Shown here piece by piece: positions 47,809-56,472 of a DNA stretch of 64,000 nucleotides (position 1 is the first letter of the stretch; each line of letters opens with the position of its first letter). Source of the DNA: an uncultured Gammaproteobacteria bacterium. Lineage in GTDB: Bacteria > Pseudomonadota > Gammaproteobacteria > GCA-001735895. A program made the position numbers and the translations under genes. The notes below the pieces were generated by a model. The model was not told the origin of the DNA, made no database searches, and saw nothing but the letters and a program-made list of their open reading frames with translations. The stretch is taken from assembly GCA_947260025.1 (NCBI GenBank), contig CAMYON010000029.1, positions 1-64,000 on the forward strand, given 5' to 3'.

Positions 47809-47852
47809 TTCTCAATCACCTGTTTCTAGACTGCATCTATGTCTGAAATACA

Positions 47853-47870
47853 TGCCAAATACGTGCCAAG
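47853..47870 (-). promoter_or_regulatory. Sigma-54-type promoter of the diguanylate cyclase gene
   Basis: Read on the minus strand: TTGGCACG-TATT-TGGCAT. The -24 element is perfect (TGGCACG), the -12 element has GC at the right distance (12 bases between the GG and GC) with TGGCA in place of TTGCA. The predicted start lies about 35 bases before the ATG. Sigma-54 also drives the flagellar operon in this window. Confidence 0.65.
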
Positions 47871-48138
47871 TTGTAAAATTCATAATTATCAATAACTTAT
47901 AATATAAATTTTGTACTAAATACGAGGATCGGCAGTTTTTTGTCGTTTTATCGCGCTTACGGCAAGCATTTCGGCCGTCGATCGACCTCAAGAAGACGCC
48001 GCCGCGGCCGATAACCCCTGCAGGTGACGGAATTTTAACGCTCGCACCTGCCAGTCTGACCCGGAATTACCAATCCGGCGCAGAAATCCGCCGCAACAAC
48101 GGCAGCTCCTTACCCGGGGCGGACAATTATTGCCAATT
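47871..48138. other. Divergent gap upstream of fliK
   Basis: The remaining part of a 330-base gap. It is AT-rich at 47871-47935, with TATAAT at 47898-47903 (no good -35), then GC-rich to the fliK start. I saw no sigma-54 or sigma-28 consensus for fliK and no RNA gene. Confidence 0.5.
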
Positions 48139-50121
48139 ATGGAAATCAGAAACTCCAGCGATTTGCCAGGTGCACAGCCCGGGACTACCCGGGTTAGCGA
48201 TCTGCTGACACAACTCAGGGCGGCAGGTTCGATCGAGGCCGAAGTCGTCAAGTTGTTGCAGGATAGCAAGCTGTTGTTGAACACCCGGCTAGGGCAAATC
48301 CTGACCAGCAACAAGCTGCAATATCGGCCCGGCGATCGCGTCATCCTGCGACTCGACGACAGCGGGCAACAGCCGGTGCTCAAGGTCAGCGCGCCTGCCG
48401 TCAAAACGGTCAGCCTCGACGGCCGCCAGCATCCCGAGCTCGCCCGGCAGTTGCCGCCCGACCAACCGGTGCTCGCCAGGGTCGTTAAAGTCGTCGCCCA
48501 GCGTGCCGAGGTGCAACTCGCGGACCAGCTGCTGAGGCTGCCTGGACAGATTACCGCGGTTCGAAACCAGATACTGAGCCTGCGACGTAACGACGCGAAC
48601 CGCAGCATCGAAGTTACTCCGATCGATCGTAAGGCAATATACAAGGCCATCCTGCAGCAGCTCGTTCCCCGCCAACAAGACAACAGGGCCTCGAGCCTGG
48701 TAAGGCTGCTGGGCCTGGTTAATCGCGGTGCGGCCATGCCCGAACGCCTGCCAACGCCGCTGGTGGAATTCAACCGGCAGCCTCGGCCCGCGACCGCGGC
48801 ATCGCAAGTCGGCAATTCCCGGGGCTCGACACCGGCGGCCGATACCCTGCGCGGCAACGCAGGCGAGAACCGTGTCAGTGACCGGCCGCAAAGCGTTACA
48901 GGCACCAAACCTGGAACGAGCGTTGGGCGTGCAGGCCCGGCACCGCTATCTTCTGTCATTAACCCGGGCAAGCCGTCGACATCCTTACCTCCTGCCGTGG
49001 TTTCAGGCGGTAACATCGATCAGTCCAGAGCAGCCCAGCCGGTTCCGCGCAGCGACTACAAACCGAATACTTCCGCGCTGACGAGCAGTCCTGTCAAACC
49101 CGGCCCGGCGCCAGCCGCGCGCCCAGCCGCAATAACGGGTGCACCTGGCGTCGTCCCGGCAACGACTGGCCAGGCAAAGGTTAATCCGACAACGGGAGGG
49201 GCACCCGGGCAACCGGCAACGAACACCCGGGCACCAGCCACACCGGCGGGCGCCAGCGCCACGATGCGCACAGTGCGCGATACGAGCGCGGTAGACGCCG
49301 TGGCCGTCACTACCGGCAAGCCTGCGGTCACGCCCGCGGCGGATCAGACCATTGCCGCGTCCCGGGGCACGCCAGCGGTGCTGCAACCGCTGCTGCAGCT
49401 GGTCGCGCGTCTGCCCGAGATCGACTCCGCGCAGGTAAAACGCTGGTTCGAGCTTAGTCGCCTGATAAAACAGTCGAAATCAGAAAATGCAGCATCGGCC
49501 GCGCCCGATGTGTTTCGAATCCTGAAGCAGTTTGCCGAGCGCGAAAGCCTGAATCGCGAGCTCTCGCAGGTTTTACAGCAAACCATAAGAAACAAGGCTG
49601 ACGGCGATACATCCGCGACCCGTGCTCCGGTGCAGGATGCACAACTGTGGCAAATGCGCGAAGTTATGAAACTGGCAGACCAGAGCCTGTCGCATAATCT
49701 GCTGCAGCGCGCGACGCTCGGCCTGCAGCAGGAAACGCAGCAGCCTTTCTCGGTCAGTCTCGCCCTGCCATTCCTCGACAACCAGGCGGTCAAGCCAATC
49801 CATATCGACCTCGCCGAACGCAAGCAGACACAATCCGAAGATGATAAAAGCTGGGATATCCGTCTCAGTTTCGAGCTGGCCGGCCTCGGTCCGATCGCTT
49901 GCCATCTGGTACTCGAAGGCCGCGCGATTGGCGCCAGCTTTTATTCCGAGCACGAGCTGACCCGCGACCGCATCGAAGCGGAGTTGCCGTCGTTAAGAAA
50001 GCAGTTATCCAGCGCTGGATTTACGCCCGGAGAATTTCACAGCTTCCCGGGAGCGCCGGCGTCGTTACAGCCCTCGAGCACACCCGAATTTTCCGAATCG
50101 CTGGTCGATATCGAGGCCTGA
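48139..50121 (+). CDS. fliK: Flagellar hook-length control protein FliK
   Basis: A 660-residue FliK: a short N-terminal region (MEIRNSSDLPG), a long low-complexity middle rich in Pro, Ala, Thr and Gly (about 240-420), and a C-terminal Flg_hook domain (about 530-650) with LPFLDNQAVKPIHIDLAER and LAGLGPIACHLVLEGRAIG. FliK measures hook length and triggers the FlhB specificity switch during export. ATG 48139 is preferred over a TTG three codons upstream. It is separated from the main flagellar operon by a few kilobases; in Pseudomonas it immediately precedes fliL. Confidence 0.88.
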   Translation: MEIRNSSDLPGAQPGTTRVSDLLTQLRAAGSIEAEVVKLLQDSKLLLNTRLGQILTSNKLQYRPGDRVILRLDDSGQQPVLKVSAPAVKTVSLDGRQHPELARQLPPDQPVLARVVKVVAQRAEVQLADQLLRLPGQITAVRNQILSLRRNDANRSIEVTPIDRKAIYKAILQQLVPRQQDNRASSLVRLLGLVNRGAAMPERLPTPLVEFNRQPRPATAASQVGNSRGSTPAADTLRGNAGENRVSDRPQSVTGTKPGTSVGRAGPAPLSSVINPGKPSTSLPPAVVSGGNIDQSRAAQPVPRSDYKPNTSALTSSPVKPGPAPAARPAAITGAPGVVPATTGQAKVNPTTGGAPGQPATNTRAPATPAGASATMRTVRDTSAVDAVAVTTGKPAVTPAADQTIAASRGTPAVLQPLLQLVARLPEIDSAQVKRWFELSRLIKQSKSENAASAAPDVFRILKQFAERESLNRELSQVLQQTIRNKADGDTSATRAPVQDAQLWQMREVMKLADQSLSHNLLQRATLGLQQETQQPFSVSLALPFLDNQAVKPIHIDLAERKQTQSEDDKSWDIRLSFELAGLGPIACHLVLEGRAIGASFYSEHELTRDRIEAELPSLRKQLSSAGFTPGEFHSFPGAPASLQPSSTPEFSESLVDIEA

Positions 50122-50123
50122 CT

Positions 50124-50453
50124 ATGAACCGGATTCCCAAACTGGCTATTGCGCTGGAGTACGACGGCAAGCAGGCACCGCAGGTGACCGCGAGGGGCCA
50201 CGATGAAATCGCCAATCAGATACTCAAGCTGGCACAGGATAATGACGTGCCGATACAAATGGACAAGGATCTTGCGCTGGTGCTAGACCAGGTCGACCTG
50301 GGCGAGCATATTCCCGAAGCACTTTATGTCGTCATTGCCGAAATCCTGACCTTCGCCTACCGCCTTTCGGGCAAGCACAAGGATTTCATGGACGATATTG
50401 AAAAACACTCCCAACCCCGTCTCGAGCGACAAACGTCAGACGATAGTGTCTAG
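50124..50453 (+). CDS. FlhB C-terminal-domain homologue (FlhX-like)
   Basis: A 109-residue stand-alone protein related to the cytoplasmic C-terminal domain of FlhB/EscU/YscU: PKLAIALEYDGKQAPQVTARG, EIANQILKLAQDNDVPI, and DLGEHIPEALYVVIAEILTFAYRL. It lacks the NPTH autocleavage site. Such FlhX proteins pair with fliK in many Gammaproteobacteria and can replace the FlhB C-terminal fragment. It starts two bases after the fliK stop, so it is cotranscribed. Confidence 0.88.
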   Translation: MNRIPKLAIALEYDGKQAPQVTARGHDEIANQILKLAQDNDVPIQMDKDLALVLDQVDLGEHIPEALYVVIAEILTFAYRLSGKHKDFMDDIEKHSQPRLERQTSDDSV

Positions 50454-50574
50454 GCCGTTACCCGGGTTCGAGCCGGGAATAGCTATACAGAGATTCGAAT
50501 TCAGATACAATCAACGCCCAAAGGCAGTGATCTCGATCGAGCCTCAAACGGAAGTCGCTACCGAGGGCTGACTA

Positions 50575-51273
50575 TTGAATCAACAACATACGCTCGTATT
50601 GATGCCCGGGCTCGATGGCACGGGTAAACTATTCGCACCGCTGATCCCGCTGCTGCAAACACATTTCAGGCTGGTCATCGTGACCTATCCCGATCTCGAT
50701 TCGTTCTCGGAGTACGTCGATTGCGCACGCAATCAACTGCCGGAGACAGGCGATTTTTCGCTGGTTGCCGAATCTTTTTCCGGGCCGGTAGCGATGGCAA
50801 TAATGGCGCAACGGCCGGAGCGGATAGGCCCATCGGTATTGTCATCGACTTTCGCGCGCTCGCCGTTGGCAGCGCTAACGCGCATGTCGAGCTATGTGCC
50901 GGAGCAAATGTTTTCGATCGGTGCGCTGAGCGACTTCTGCCTCGATGTTTACGAGGTCAACGACGAAGATTTCTCCGAAACCCAGCCGTTACCGCTGAAC
51001 GTGATGGAGCAGCTGGACGGTGTCTTGTTGAAACGCCGGATTTCGGTTTTGAGCCGGATCGACGTATCTGCGCTGTTGCCAGACATCGAGATACCAATCC
51101 TCCACCTGCACGGAACGCAGGATCGCATCGTTTCCGAAACCGACGCTTTAATGTTGCAATCCAACCTGCCTGACGTTAACCGGATCGATATCGATGCGCC
51201 GCACCTGTTGCTGCAAACCCATCCGCAGCAGTGCGCCGAACTGATCTTCAACCACGTTCGGACGGCGGTTTAA
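50575..51273 (+). CDS. Alpha/beta hydrolase
   Basis: A 232-residue alpha/beta hydrolase with oxyanion-hole region MPGLDGTGKLFAPL, nucleophile elbow AESFSGPVAM (Ser in the G-x-S-x-G-like position), and a C-terminal catalytic Asp and His in HGTQDRIV and DAPHLLLQTHP. It resembles the small esterase/biotin-pathway type rather than lipases; the substrate is unknown. It starts with TTG at 50575 behind GAGGG. No signal peptide. The preceding gap carries a CCCGG/CCGGG hairpin. Confidence 0.8.
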   Translation: MNQQHTLVLMPGLDGTGKLFAPLIPLLQTHFRLVIVTYPDLDSFSEYVDCARNQLPETGDFSLVAESFSGPVAMAIMAQRPERIGPSVLSSTFARSPLAALTRMSSYVPEQMFSIGALSDFCLDVYEVNDEDFSETQPLPLNVMEQLDGVLLKRRISVLSRIDVSALLPDIEIPILHLHGTQDRIVSETDALMLQSNLPDVNRIDIDAPHLLLQTHPQQCAELIFNHVRTAV

Positions 51274-51298
51274 CCGGTACGGCCTGTTGGAGAAACAC

Positions 51299-51460
51299 GT
51301 GAAGAAAATTCTGTTGCTTTGGGTTTTGTTGATCCAGTTGGTCGCCTGCTCGGCCGAGGTAGGCAGCACCGAGTGGTGCCAAGATATGAAACAGAAACCG
51401 AAGGGTGAATGGACGGCGAACGAAGCCGGGGATTTCGCCAAACACTGCCTGTTCAACTAG
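51299..51460 (+). CDS. DUF3012 small lipoprotein
   Basis: A 53-residue lipoprotein starting at GTG with GGAG six bases upstream. The N-terminus is a lipoprotein signal ending in LVAC (Cys-18), followed by EVGSTEWCQDMKQKPKGEWT and ANEAGDFAKHCLF, the DUF3012 pattern (WC..M..KP...WT..EA..+AKHC). Function is unknown. It follows the alpha/beta hydrolase gene by 25 bases and ends overlapping the 3' end of the convergent lipase by four bases. Confidence 0.82.
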   Translation: MKKILLLWVLLIQLVACSAEVGSTEWCQDMKQKPKGEWTANEAGDFAKHCLFN

Positions 51461-52410
51461 GCCCTCGCAGATCGATACGCCTCCGAACGCAGGCCGGGCG
51501 AACTGATAACCGCCAGGTCATTGCCAAACAGGTGGAAGCTGTTGCGCATGATAACCCGCCTGGCGGACCGCGTTTTTAGCTCGATCAGGTCGAGATAAGG
51601 CGCCATGTAATGATTTTTCAGATTCTCCTCGGTTAGCGGTTGCAGGATAAACTGTGCCGCGCGCAGCATGCTGTCGGCCGCTTCCAGGACCGCGTACCGG
51701 TCGTCTTTCAGCAGAATCACTTCCTTGCCCGCATGCCAGTAAATATCCAGGTTGCCGAGGTCCAGCGGATCGAAAGGCGGCAGCAGCGGAACCAGGTCGG
51801 TCGGGGTAACCACTCTAACGATATTGAGGTGCGCAATGCTGTTCGCTCCGGCCAGGTTGGTGACCTTGGGCTGCCCAAAGGTTATCACCTGTTCGATATC
51901 CAGGCGGTCGGCATCCAGGTACATCGCCAGTATCAGGGCGACCGCGCCGCCCAGGCTGTGACCGGTGAACTGTACCTTGTAATCCTGCTTAAGCAGGGGT
52001 TTGACTTGCGCGTAAACCTGTTTAGCCGCGTAAGAAAAGCCCTGGTGCAAACGCGCGCCCGTTTTCTCGTCGGGCAACAGTTTCAGCGCAATATCGACCA
52101 TCGCGTTTTCGACGTTCGAGGTACCGCGCACCGAGATCAAGTGGGTTCGGATCGAATCGTTGGTCGCGAGGAAAAACGTAATCCGGCTATCCGGGATGGT
52201 TTGATAAAGATCGAGTCGATACTCATAGGATTCGGCCAGCTCGCGTATGTCCTCTTCAGACCGATATACCGCGCTGGCAAACAGGGCCTGCTTTTTAATT
52301 TCGGCAAAATTTATCGCCTCCGCCGCGGCTGCCGGCAGCAGGATGCCGCAAGATAACAGCAGCAACAATACAGGGAAGCAAACAGGTTGCGCTAACCAGG
52401 TTTTTAACAT
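51457..52410 (-). CDS. Secreted lipase, class 3 family
   Basis: A 317-residue protein with a signal peptide (about 1-30, ending LLPAAAAEA) and a class 3 lipase core: VRGTSNVENAM, the nucleophile motif FTGHSLGGAVALI, catalytic Asp in PTDLVPLLPPFD and His near the C-terminus. It probably hydrolyses lipid esters outside the cytoplasm. ATG 52410 puts the signal peptide first. It is a single gene on the minus strand, and nothing in its sequence shows how it is regulated. Confidence 0.85.
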   Translation of the reverse strand: MLKTWLAQPVCFPVLLLLLSCGILLPAAAAEAINFAEIKKQALFASAVYRSEEDIRELAESYEYRLDLYQTIPDSRITFFLATNDSIRTHLISVRGTSNVENAMVDIALKLLPDEKTGARLHQGFSYAAKQVYAQVKPLLKQDYKVQFTGHSLGGAVALILAMYLDADRLDIEQVITFGQPKVTNLAGANSIAHLNIVRVVTPTDLVPLLPPFDPLDLGNLDIYWHAGKEVILLKDDRYAVLEAADSMLRAAQFILQPLTEENLKNHYMAPYLDLIELKTRSARRVIMRNSFHLFGNDLAVISSPGLRSEAYRSARA

Positions 52411-52531
52411 GGACAGGAAATTCTCGAAATAAAACGGATTGTACGCGCCGTGCGCAGAGCTTAAAACTTTAATCTGAACCTGCAAGCCCAGTAATTCACA
52501 AAGTGCAGGCGGTTCGATTCGCCGGGCTGAA

Positions 52532-52687
52532 CTAGGCGTAGGTGTCGATGATTCGCCTGGAATCCTTTTTACGGCGGTCCTTCTTTTGATGCTGTGCTTT
52601 TTGTTGTTTCTCGCGGTCAGGTTTTTTCAGCGCGTCGCGCACTCGCGGGGACTGGTTAACCGATTTGATGAGTGGATCGTCAGCCAT
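52532..52687 (-). CDS. Small basic protein of unknown function
   Basis: A 51-residue Lys/Arg/Gln-rich, probably disordered protein (MADDPLIKSVNQSPRVRDAL, then KKxDREKQQK-like repeats, ending RIIDTYA). A good ribosome-binding site (GGGAG) lies 7-8 bases before the ATG. It lies downstream of cheY where cheZ is often found, but shows no resemblance to CheZ. It may be a small RNA- or DNA-binding or structural peptide. Confidence 0.5.
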   Translation of the reverse strand: MADDPLIKSVNQSPRVRDALKKPDREKQQKAQHQKKDRRKKDSRRIIDTYA

Positions 52688-52689
52688 GT

Positions 52690-52767
52690 TTATACTCCCG
52701 CGAATCTCCCGGGATCGGCTTCGGTCAACCGTCCGTCCTGCGGGTCTTTCGTCAGTTGTGGTGTCAT
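52690..52767 (-). CDS. 25-codon ORF upstream of the small basic gene
   Basis: ATG with CGGAG five bases upstream, 25 codons (MTPQLTKDPQDGRLTEADPG, then RFAGV), ending two bases before the next ATG. The spacing suggests coupling with the downstream gene, but length alone gives little support. Confidence 0.3.
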   Translation of the reverse strand: MTPQLTKDPQDGRLTEADPGRFAGV

Positions 52768-52870
52768 GGTGGCTCCGAGTAATCTCGTATGTTCGTTGTA
52801 TCGACCGCTTGCTGAAATAATTAACTCCATGTTGCGCCAATATCGAGTGGGCCTGGCGCTTCCCCGGGCG

Positions 52871-53257
52871 TCAGCTTTCGAGACGCTCGAAGATCTTTTC
52901 GATCTTTTGTTGCAGCGTCGACGCGGTAAAGGGTTTTACGACATAACCATCGACACCGGCGTCGGCGGCGATCGCGATCTTCTCGCGTTTGGCCTCCGCG
53001 GTTACCATTAACACCGGAATATCGCACAGTTGCTCGTCCGAGCGCAGTGTCTTGAGCAGGGTGAGCCCGTCCATGCCCGGCATATACCAGTCGGTCACGA
53101 GGAAATCGAACTTGCCTGATTTAAGCATCGGCAAGGCGCTCTGCCCGTCGTCCGCCTCGGCCGTATTGTTAAAGCCCAGATCGTGCAGCAGGTTCTTGAT
53201 AATACCCCGCATGGTCGAAAAATCGTCAACCACGAGAATTTTCATGTTTTTATCCAT
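52871..53257 (-). CDS. cheY: Chemotaxis response regulator CheY
   Basis: A 128-residue single-domain receiver: [18 protein letters not shown] at the N-terminus, phosphoacceptor Asp-56 in [11 protein letters not shown], Thr in VLMVTAEAK and Lys in YVVKPFTA, all like CheY. Phospho-CheY binds FliM at the flagellar switch to change rotation. It lies at the end of the flagellar operon, 139 bases after fliA; that gap has a GCTGCAATTGCAGC palindrome (53309-53322). No cheZ or cheA follows. Confidence 0.92.
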   Translation of the reverse strand: MDKNMKILVVDDFSTMRGIIKNLLHDLGFNNTAEADDGQSALPMLKSGKFDFLVTDWYMPGMDGLTLLKTLRSDEQLCDIPVLMVTAEAKREKIAIAADAGVDGYVVKPFTASTLQQKIEKIFERLES

Positions 53258-53396
53258 GCAACCGATCCACGGTCAGGCTGCATAGTGCCGATATCGAAAA
53301 AATCGGTTGCTGCAATTGCAGCGGCGAGGGAAATAAACTGAATTCGATTTTCATCTGTCGGGCGCGGGTTTTCTGTCCGAGACGACGTTAGCACGC

Positions 53397-54125
53397 TTAG
53401 CCAGATTTGCTCCACTCCGCCATGCGCGACTTGATGCGCAGCAGAGCCTGCCCGTGCAGTTGGCAAATCCGGGATTCGGTAACGTCCAGGATTTCGCCGA
53501 TCTCGCGGAAATTGAGTTCGTCGTCGTAATACAGGGACATTACCAGTTGCTCCTTTTCCGGCAGCAAGCGAATACTACCGGCCAGCTGTCGCTGGTACTC
53601 GTCACTGCTCAGGGCTTCTTCCGGGGTTTGCTCCGACGAGCTCGGAATGGCGGCATCCTGCGTGTTGTCCTCCATCGTGTCGATGCTGTAAATGCGAGAC
53701 GACGACGAATCGATCAGGATTTGATGATACTCGCTGAGACCGATGCCGAGCGCCTGCGCGACGTCGATATCCCTGGCGTCCTCGCCGGTTTCGTTTTCAA
53801 TCTTGCGAATCGCGTCGGTCACCGAGCGAAACTTGCGATGTACCGACCTCGGCGTCCAGTCGGAGCGGCGAATCTCGTCGATCATGGACCCGCGAATCCG
53901 AATTCCGGCGAAGGTTTCGAAACTGGCCCCCATTTCAGGGTTGAAATTGCTGGCAGCCTCCAGCAAGCCGACCATGCCGGCCTGGATCAGGTCGTCGACC
54001 TGCACCGTCGGCGGCAGGCGATTGAGCAAATGGTAAGCAATGCGCTTTACCAGCGAGGCATGACGAATAATCTGGTCTTCTGCGCCCAGATTTTCGACTT
54101 CGGCATACATCGCATGACCGTTCAC
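53397..54125 (-). CDS. fliA: Flagellar sigma factor FliA (sigma-28)
   Basis: A 242-residue sigma-70-family protein of the FliA type: region 2 LPPTVQVDDLIQAGMVGLLEA with the conserved IRIRGSMIDEIRRSDW, and region 4 DDELNFREIGEILDVTESRI. FliA transcribes late flagellar and chemotaxis genes. Its ATG overlaps the fleN stop by four bases. It is encoded at the end of the flhBA-flhF-fleN stretch, as in Pseudomonas and Vibrio. Confidence 0.93.
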   Translation of the reverse strand: MNGHAMYAEVENLGAEDQIIRHASLVKRIAYHLLNRLPPTVQVDDLIQAGMVGLLEAASNFNPEMGASFETFAGIRIRGSMIDEIRRSDWTPRSVHRKFRSVTDAIRKIENETGEDARDIDVAQALGIGLSEYHQILIDSSSSRIYSIDTMEDNTQDAAIPSSSEQTPEEALSSDEYQRQLAGSIRLLPEKEQLVMSLYYDDELNFREIGEILDVTESRICQLHGQALLRIKSRMAEWSKSG

Positions 54126-54982
54126 AGTCGCTCTTCCTGCGCACTGTAATTCACCAGGCGCTCGATGAAAAATTCCAGATGTCCTTCCATGGAGCTAGGG
54201 ATCGGCCACTGCTGGGTCTTCTTGGCAATCTGCTTGAAAGCGGTTGCCGACTGGCTGCGCGGAAACGCCTCGACCACGGCTTTCTGCTTCTGCACTGCCT
54301 TCTTAAGGTTCTCGTCATAGGGAATACAGCCGAGATAGTCGAGGGTGACATCCAGAAAACGCTCCGACACTCGCGCCAGCTTGTTATAAAGCTCACGCCC
54401 CTGGCTGGCGCCATGCGCCTGGTTGGCCAGCACATGGAAACGCTCCACGCCGTAATCGCGATTCATGACCTTGATCATGGCGTAGGCGTCGGTAATCGAT
54501 GCCGGCTCGTCGCAGACCACGACGATGACCTCGCGCGCGGCGCGCGTGTAGCTGACGACGCTGTCGGACAAACCCGCGGCGGTATCGATCAGCAGGGTGT
54601 CCACCGGCTCGGTCAGCTCGGAGAAAGAGCGAATCACGCCGGCGTTTTGCGCCGGGGTCAGATCCGACATCGTCGCAACGCCAGAGGATGCGGGAACAAT
54701 CTTGATCCCCGCCGGGCCGTCGATAAGAGTTTCCTCCAGCGAACATTCGCCGTTGATGACGTGCGACAGGTTGAGACCGGGGCTCAATCCAAGCAGCACG
54801 TCGATATTGGCAAGTCCCATGTCCGCATCCATTACCATGACGCGCTCGCCGTTTTTCGCCAGCGTTACCGCGAGGTTGATGGTAACGTTACTTTTACCGA
54901 CGCCGCCCTTGCCGCTGGTAACCGCAATCACCCGCACCGGGTGCTGCGATTTCATCTGTCTTATACCTTGCGCCTGATCCAT
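54122..54982 (-). CDS. fleN: Flagellar number regulator FleN (FlhG)
   Basis: A 286-residue MinD-like ATPase with VTSGKGGVGKSNVTINLA (Walker A), DADMGLANIDVLLGLSPGLN and DTAAGLSDS. FleN/FlhG restricts flagellar number and antagonises the master activator FleQ (FlrA). It is in the flhF-fleN-fliA order of polar-flagellated Gammaproteobacteria. The N-terminus is the usual FleN MDQAQGIR. Confidence 0.92.
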   Translation of the reverse strand: MDQAQGIRQMKSQHPVRVIAVTSGKGGVGKSNVTINLAVTLAKNGERVMVMDADMGLANIDVLLGLSPGLNLSHVINGECSLEETLIDGPAGIKIVPASSGVATMSDLTPAQNAGVIRSFSELTEPVDTLLIDTAAGLSDSVVSYTRAAREVIVVVCDEPASITDAYAMIKVMNRDYGVERFHVLANQAHGASQGRELYNKLARVSERFLDVTLDYLGCIPYDENLKKAVQKQKAVVEAFPRSQSATAFKQIAKKTQQWPIPSSMEGHLEFFIERLVNYSAQEERL

Positions 54983-54990
54983 GTGATTAC

Positions 54991-56472
54991 CTATGCCTGA
55001 TTCTTGTTGATGATGTGGTTATAACGCAGCGCCAGCGCTTCCTGGTCGAAATGCTCACCAAACTGCTGCATCAGCGACACCGCCCGGCTGATCAGGCGAT
55101 GACTCTTGGCAGGTTCCAGGTCTTCCGGCACCTGCTGCCCGGTACCGCAGTAAGCCAGCACCAGTTGATGGCGAATCGATGCGGTAATTATTCCGCCCAG
55201 GCTGGCGGCCTCGTCCAGCTTGGTGACGATAGCGCCCGCCAGTTTCACCTTTTTAAAATTGAGAATGGTCTGGTTCAGCGCCGCCAGCTGCGTGTTTGCA
55301 GACAGCACCAGGTAGGGCTTGATCTGCGGCGCGCCCGCCTGCAGACGATGGAACTGCTCACTTAAACGCAGATCGCGCTGGCTCATGCCCGCGGTATCGA
55401 TCAGCACCAGCTTCTTGTCGGACAGCATGTCCAGCCGATCGCAAAGTTCTTCGCTGTTGCCCGCGGTCAGCAGCGGTACCTCCAGCAGACGAGCGTAATG
55501 CTGCAATTGCTCCTGGGCGCCAATGCGAAACTGGTCGGTGCTAATCATTGCCACCGAGCGCTTGCCGTGCAGGTGCGCAAACCGCGCCGCGAGCTTGGCA
55601 ATCGTCGTCGTTTTACCGACCCCGGTTGATCCCACCAGCGCGATACGGCCGCCCTCGGCCAGCAGATCGCGGCGGTTGATCGGTAGGCAGCGCGCAATAA
55701 TGCCGAGCGCCTGCTGCCAGACCTTGTGCGGCTCGTCGTCCAGCTTGTCCAGGTGCGACAGCACCGTTTCGCAAACATCGGAGCCCAGTCCCATCTCTGA
55801 CATCAGGTTGAGCAACACGGTGCGCACCGGGTGCTTCTGGCTGAAACGATCCCACTGCAGTACCGAAAGCTGGCTTTCCATCAAATCACGCAGATTTTGC
55901 AGTTCGCTCTTGACCTCATCGATGACCGGCTTTTTTGCGACCGCCGGAGGCTGTCGTTTTCTAGTCGCGGTTTTCTTGACCTGCGGCTTTGCAGCAGCCG
56001 GCCGGCTAGACGCAGCCGGCTTGCGATGCGCTGGCGCTGGGCGCGCGGCCGGTTTGTCAGCCTGTTTGCGAATCGGCTGTTGCTGGATCTGGCTGACGGG
56101 CGCGGCGCTCGGCGCCTGGGCGATCTGCGCCACCTGGGTCGGTGAAGACTGCGCCTGGCGGCGCCCGGCGGGCACCGGTCCCAACGTCGGCTCTTTGCGA
56201 CCGTCATTCAGGATGGAGCCTACCCAGGCATCGCTGGCAACGTCGCTGGCCGCGCTGGCGACCGGGGCTACCGGCGGCCTCGACGGCTGCGGGGCTGGTG
56301 CACTATCGGCCATATTCGACAGCGCCAGCTCGTCGTAATCCATCGCGGAGAGGATTTCGACTCCTCCCGGCACTTTCTTGTTGCCGAGAATGACGGCGTC
56401 GGGGCCCTGCTCCTGCTTTACCAGCTGCAGCGCCTCGCGCATGGTCGGTGCAAATGTTCGTTTAATTCTCAT
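54991..56472 (-). CDS. flhF: Flagellar biosynthesis GTPase FlhF
   Basis: A 493-residue SRP-type GTPase: an N-terminal B domain (MRIKRTFAPTMREALQLVK), a long Ala/Pro/Lys-rich linker (about 75-180) and an NG domain with IALVGSTGVGKTTTIAKLAA (G1), LIDTAGMS (G3) and TKLDEAASLGG (G4). FlhF marks the cell pole for flagellum assembly. The C-terminal end joins fleN with an 8-base gap. Its start overlaps the flhA end by 11 bases. Confidence 0.92.
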   Translation of the reverse strand: MRIKRTFAPTMREALQLVKQEQGPDAVILGNKKVPGGVEILSAMDYDELALSNMADSAPAPQPSRPPVAPVASAASDVASDAWVGSILNDGRKEPTLGPVPAGRRQAQSSPTQVAQIAQAPSAAPVSQIQQQPIRKQADKPAARPAPAHRKPAASSRPAAAKPQVKKTATRKRQPPAVAKKPVIDEVKSELQNLRDLMESQLSVLQWDRFSQKHPVRTVLLNLMSEMGLGSDVCETVLSHLDKLDDEPHKVWQQALGIIARCLPINRRDLLAEGGRIALVGSTGVGKTTTIAKLAARFAHLHGKRSVAMISTDQFRIGAQEQLQHYARLLEVPLLTAGNSEELCDRLDMLSDKKLVLIDTAGMSQRDLRLSEQFHRLQAGAPQIKPYLVLSANTQLAALNQTILNFKKVKLAGAIVTKLDEAASLGGIITASIRHQLVLAYCGTGQQVPEDLEPAKSHRLISRAVSLMQQFGEHFDQEALALRYNHIINKNQA

